A DNA stretch of 64,000 nucleotides, taken from contig JAFGDW010000268.1 in assembly GCA_016931935.1 (NCBI GenBank), forward strand, positions 1 to 64,000, given 5' to 3'. Positions within the stretch are counted from its first letter, which is position 1; the number at the start of each line of letters is the position of its first letter. This document shows, one piece after another, positions 63,319 to 64,000 of the stretch. Made by a program: the position numbers and the translations under genes. The notes beneath the pieces were generated by a model. The model was not told the origin of the DNA. It was given only the letters and a program-made list of their open reading frames with translations, and made no database searches. This DNA is from Candidatus Zhuqueibacterota bacterium. GTDB taxonomy: Bacteria; Zhuqueibacterota; Zhuqueibacteria; Thermofontimicrobiales; Thiofontviventaceae.

Positions 63319-63369
63319 AAGGCAGACAGAATAATAATCCATTACTCAATCTGACAAAGTAGAATTAAT

Positions 63370-63518
63370 AGTTCACAGAAAAGAACTCCCACAGAAGATA
63401 TACGATCTTTTTGTAAAAATGAATTTGAATTGGTGAATCACCCATTCAAATTTCTTGCGATATTGAAATGGAATTTCATTCAATCATTCTCTATATTTTT
63501 TCTGTGAGAGTTCTATTT
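63370..63518. mobile_element. 149-bp gene-less element with the same ends as the GxxExxY unit
   Basis: The left arm AGTTCACAGAAAAGAACTCC plus CACAGAAG (63370-63397) matches the right-arm consensus of the GxxExxY repeat at 24/28. The right arm (63499-63518, reverse complement GAAATAGAACTCTCACAGAA) matches the same consensus apart from one inserted T. There is no ORF inside. It looks like a deletion derivative or non-autonomous relative of the 12.3-13.2 kb unit. Confidence 0.65.
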
Positions 63519-63626
63519 CCTTGGATTGAATCAATAAAATTCGTCTTGTTCAATAGCATGAAACTCAAAACATCTCGAATATAGGTAACAATCGCTCAGC
63601 TTAACGCAGGGAAAGGAAAACATGTT

Positions 63627-64000
63627 ATGAAATACGGTTATTTCGACGATCAGAATAAAGAGTACGTCATCACCCGGCCGGATACACCATTACCGTGGAT
63701 AAACTACCTTGGCAGTGAACAATTCTTCGGAATCATCTCCAACACAGCGGGTGGCTACTGCTTTTATCAGGATGCCAAACTACGTCGGTTAACGCGCTAT
63801 CGTTACAATAACATCCCGATGGATAGCAATGGCCGCTACTTGTACGTGAAAGATGGTGAATCTACATGGAATCCGATGTGGAAGCCGATGCGCGTGGCAC
63901 TCGACCAGTATGAATGTCGTCATGGCCTGGGGTACTCAAAAATTGTCGGCGCTAAAGATGGCGTGGAAGTCGAAATAACCTTTTTTGTCCCGCCGGGATT
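63627..64000 (+). CDS. GH94 cellobiose phosphorylase-like, 3' truncated by window end
   Basis: The first 124 codons only; ATG 63627 after [51 protein letters not shown] and [20 protein letters not shown] are the characteristic N-terminal blocks of GH94 cellobiose phosphorylases (chitobiose and related enzymes share them less closely). The enzyme would split cellobiose by phosphate into glucose-1-phosphate and glucose in the cytoplasm. No signal peptide is present, which fits. The end of the gene lies beyond the window. Confidence 0.85.
   Translation, partial: MKYGYFDDQNKEYVITRPDTPLPWINYLGSEQFFGIISNTAGGYCFYQDAKLRRLTRYRYNNIPMDSNGRYLYVKDGESTWNPMWKPMRVALDQYECRHGLGYSKIVGAKDGVEVEITFFVPPG

Noticed and set aside
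1-64000. CRISPR arrays, tRNA and rRNA genes
   Set aside because: I scanned for regularly spaced repeats, cloverleaf-like GGTTCGA segments and rRNA landmarks and saw none. The direct repeats here are dispersed, not arrayed.

Overview
This 64-kb window comes from a free-living Gram-negative bacterium of moderate GC. Every gene I can support lies on the + strand. Several clues point to an FCB-like candidate lineage such as Calditrichota/KSB1 rather than a Proteobacterium or a true Bacteroidete. Two large secreted CotH-domain proteins end in a YPNPFN-type FlgD-like/sorting domain. There are multihaem and outer-membrane cytochromes, a ferredoxin-linked 2-oxoacid oxidoreductase, a ferredoxin:thioredoxin reductase, and a good TTGACA/TATATT promoter, which Bacteroidetes would not normally use. 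The phylum call is inference; no rRNA or tRNA is present to settle it.

Region 1 (1-18 kb) is redox metabolism and oxygen defence. It holds a pentahaem cytochrome, a predicted barrel protein with an N-terminal haem site, a haem-motif lipoprotein, small membrane proteins, a CBS-domain protein, rubredoxin, KorAB, a VapBC-like PIN toxin pair, and a tight Bcp peroxiredoxin - glutaredoxin-like - FTR catalytic subunit - FAD oxidase operon. A VOC protein, a double GxxExxY protein, aconitase, two rubrerythrin-like proteins and UbiE/MenG follow. Region 2 (18-23 kb) has a hybrid sensor kinase, a PHP phosphoesterase and a diacylglycerol-kinase-family protein.

Region 3 (23.4-41 kb) is a long amino-acid biosynthesis cluster: ilvD-ilvB-ilvN-ilvC-leuB-leuA-leuC-leuD-cimA, then aspartate kinase, an MBL hydrolase, thrH and thrC. 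CimA supplies 2-oxobutyrate from pyruvate, so LeuBCD and IlvBNCD can serve leucine, valine and isoleucine together. Just upstream, behind a consensus-like promoter, is a 50-codon ORF whose last 25 residues contain 18 Ile/Leu/Val, with Leu read almost only from CTA. It is followed by a strong hairpin and is a candidate attenuation leader.

Region 4 (41-64 kb) is mixed: a Tam-like methyltransferase, a GNAT acetyltransferase, two CotH proteins, two S9 peptidases, DUF4184, a HU-like protein, an unusual GHMP kinase-UDPGP fusion with a GalU-like partner, small membrane proteins, and the start of a GH94 cellobiose phosphorylase that runs off the end.

The intergenic DNA is rich in short dispersed fold-back elements. 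The most notable relation is that the GxxExxY gene at 12.3-13.2 kb sits between 28-bp inverted repeats, and the same repeats bound a gene-less 149-bp element at 63.4 kb. That looks like an autonomous/non-autonomous pair of a small mobile element. At least seven other repeat or hairpin families recur within the window.
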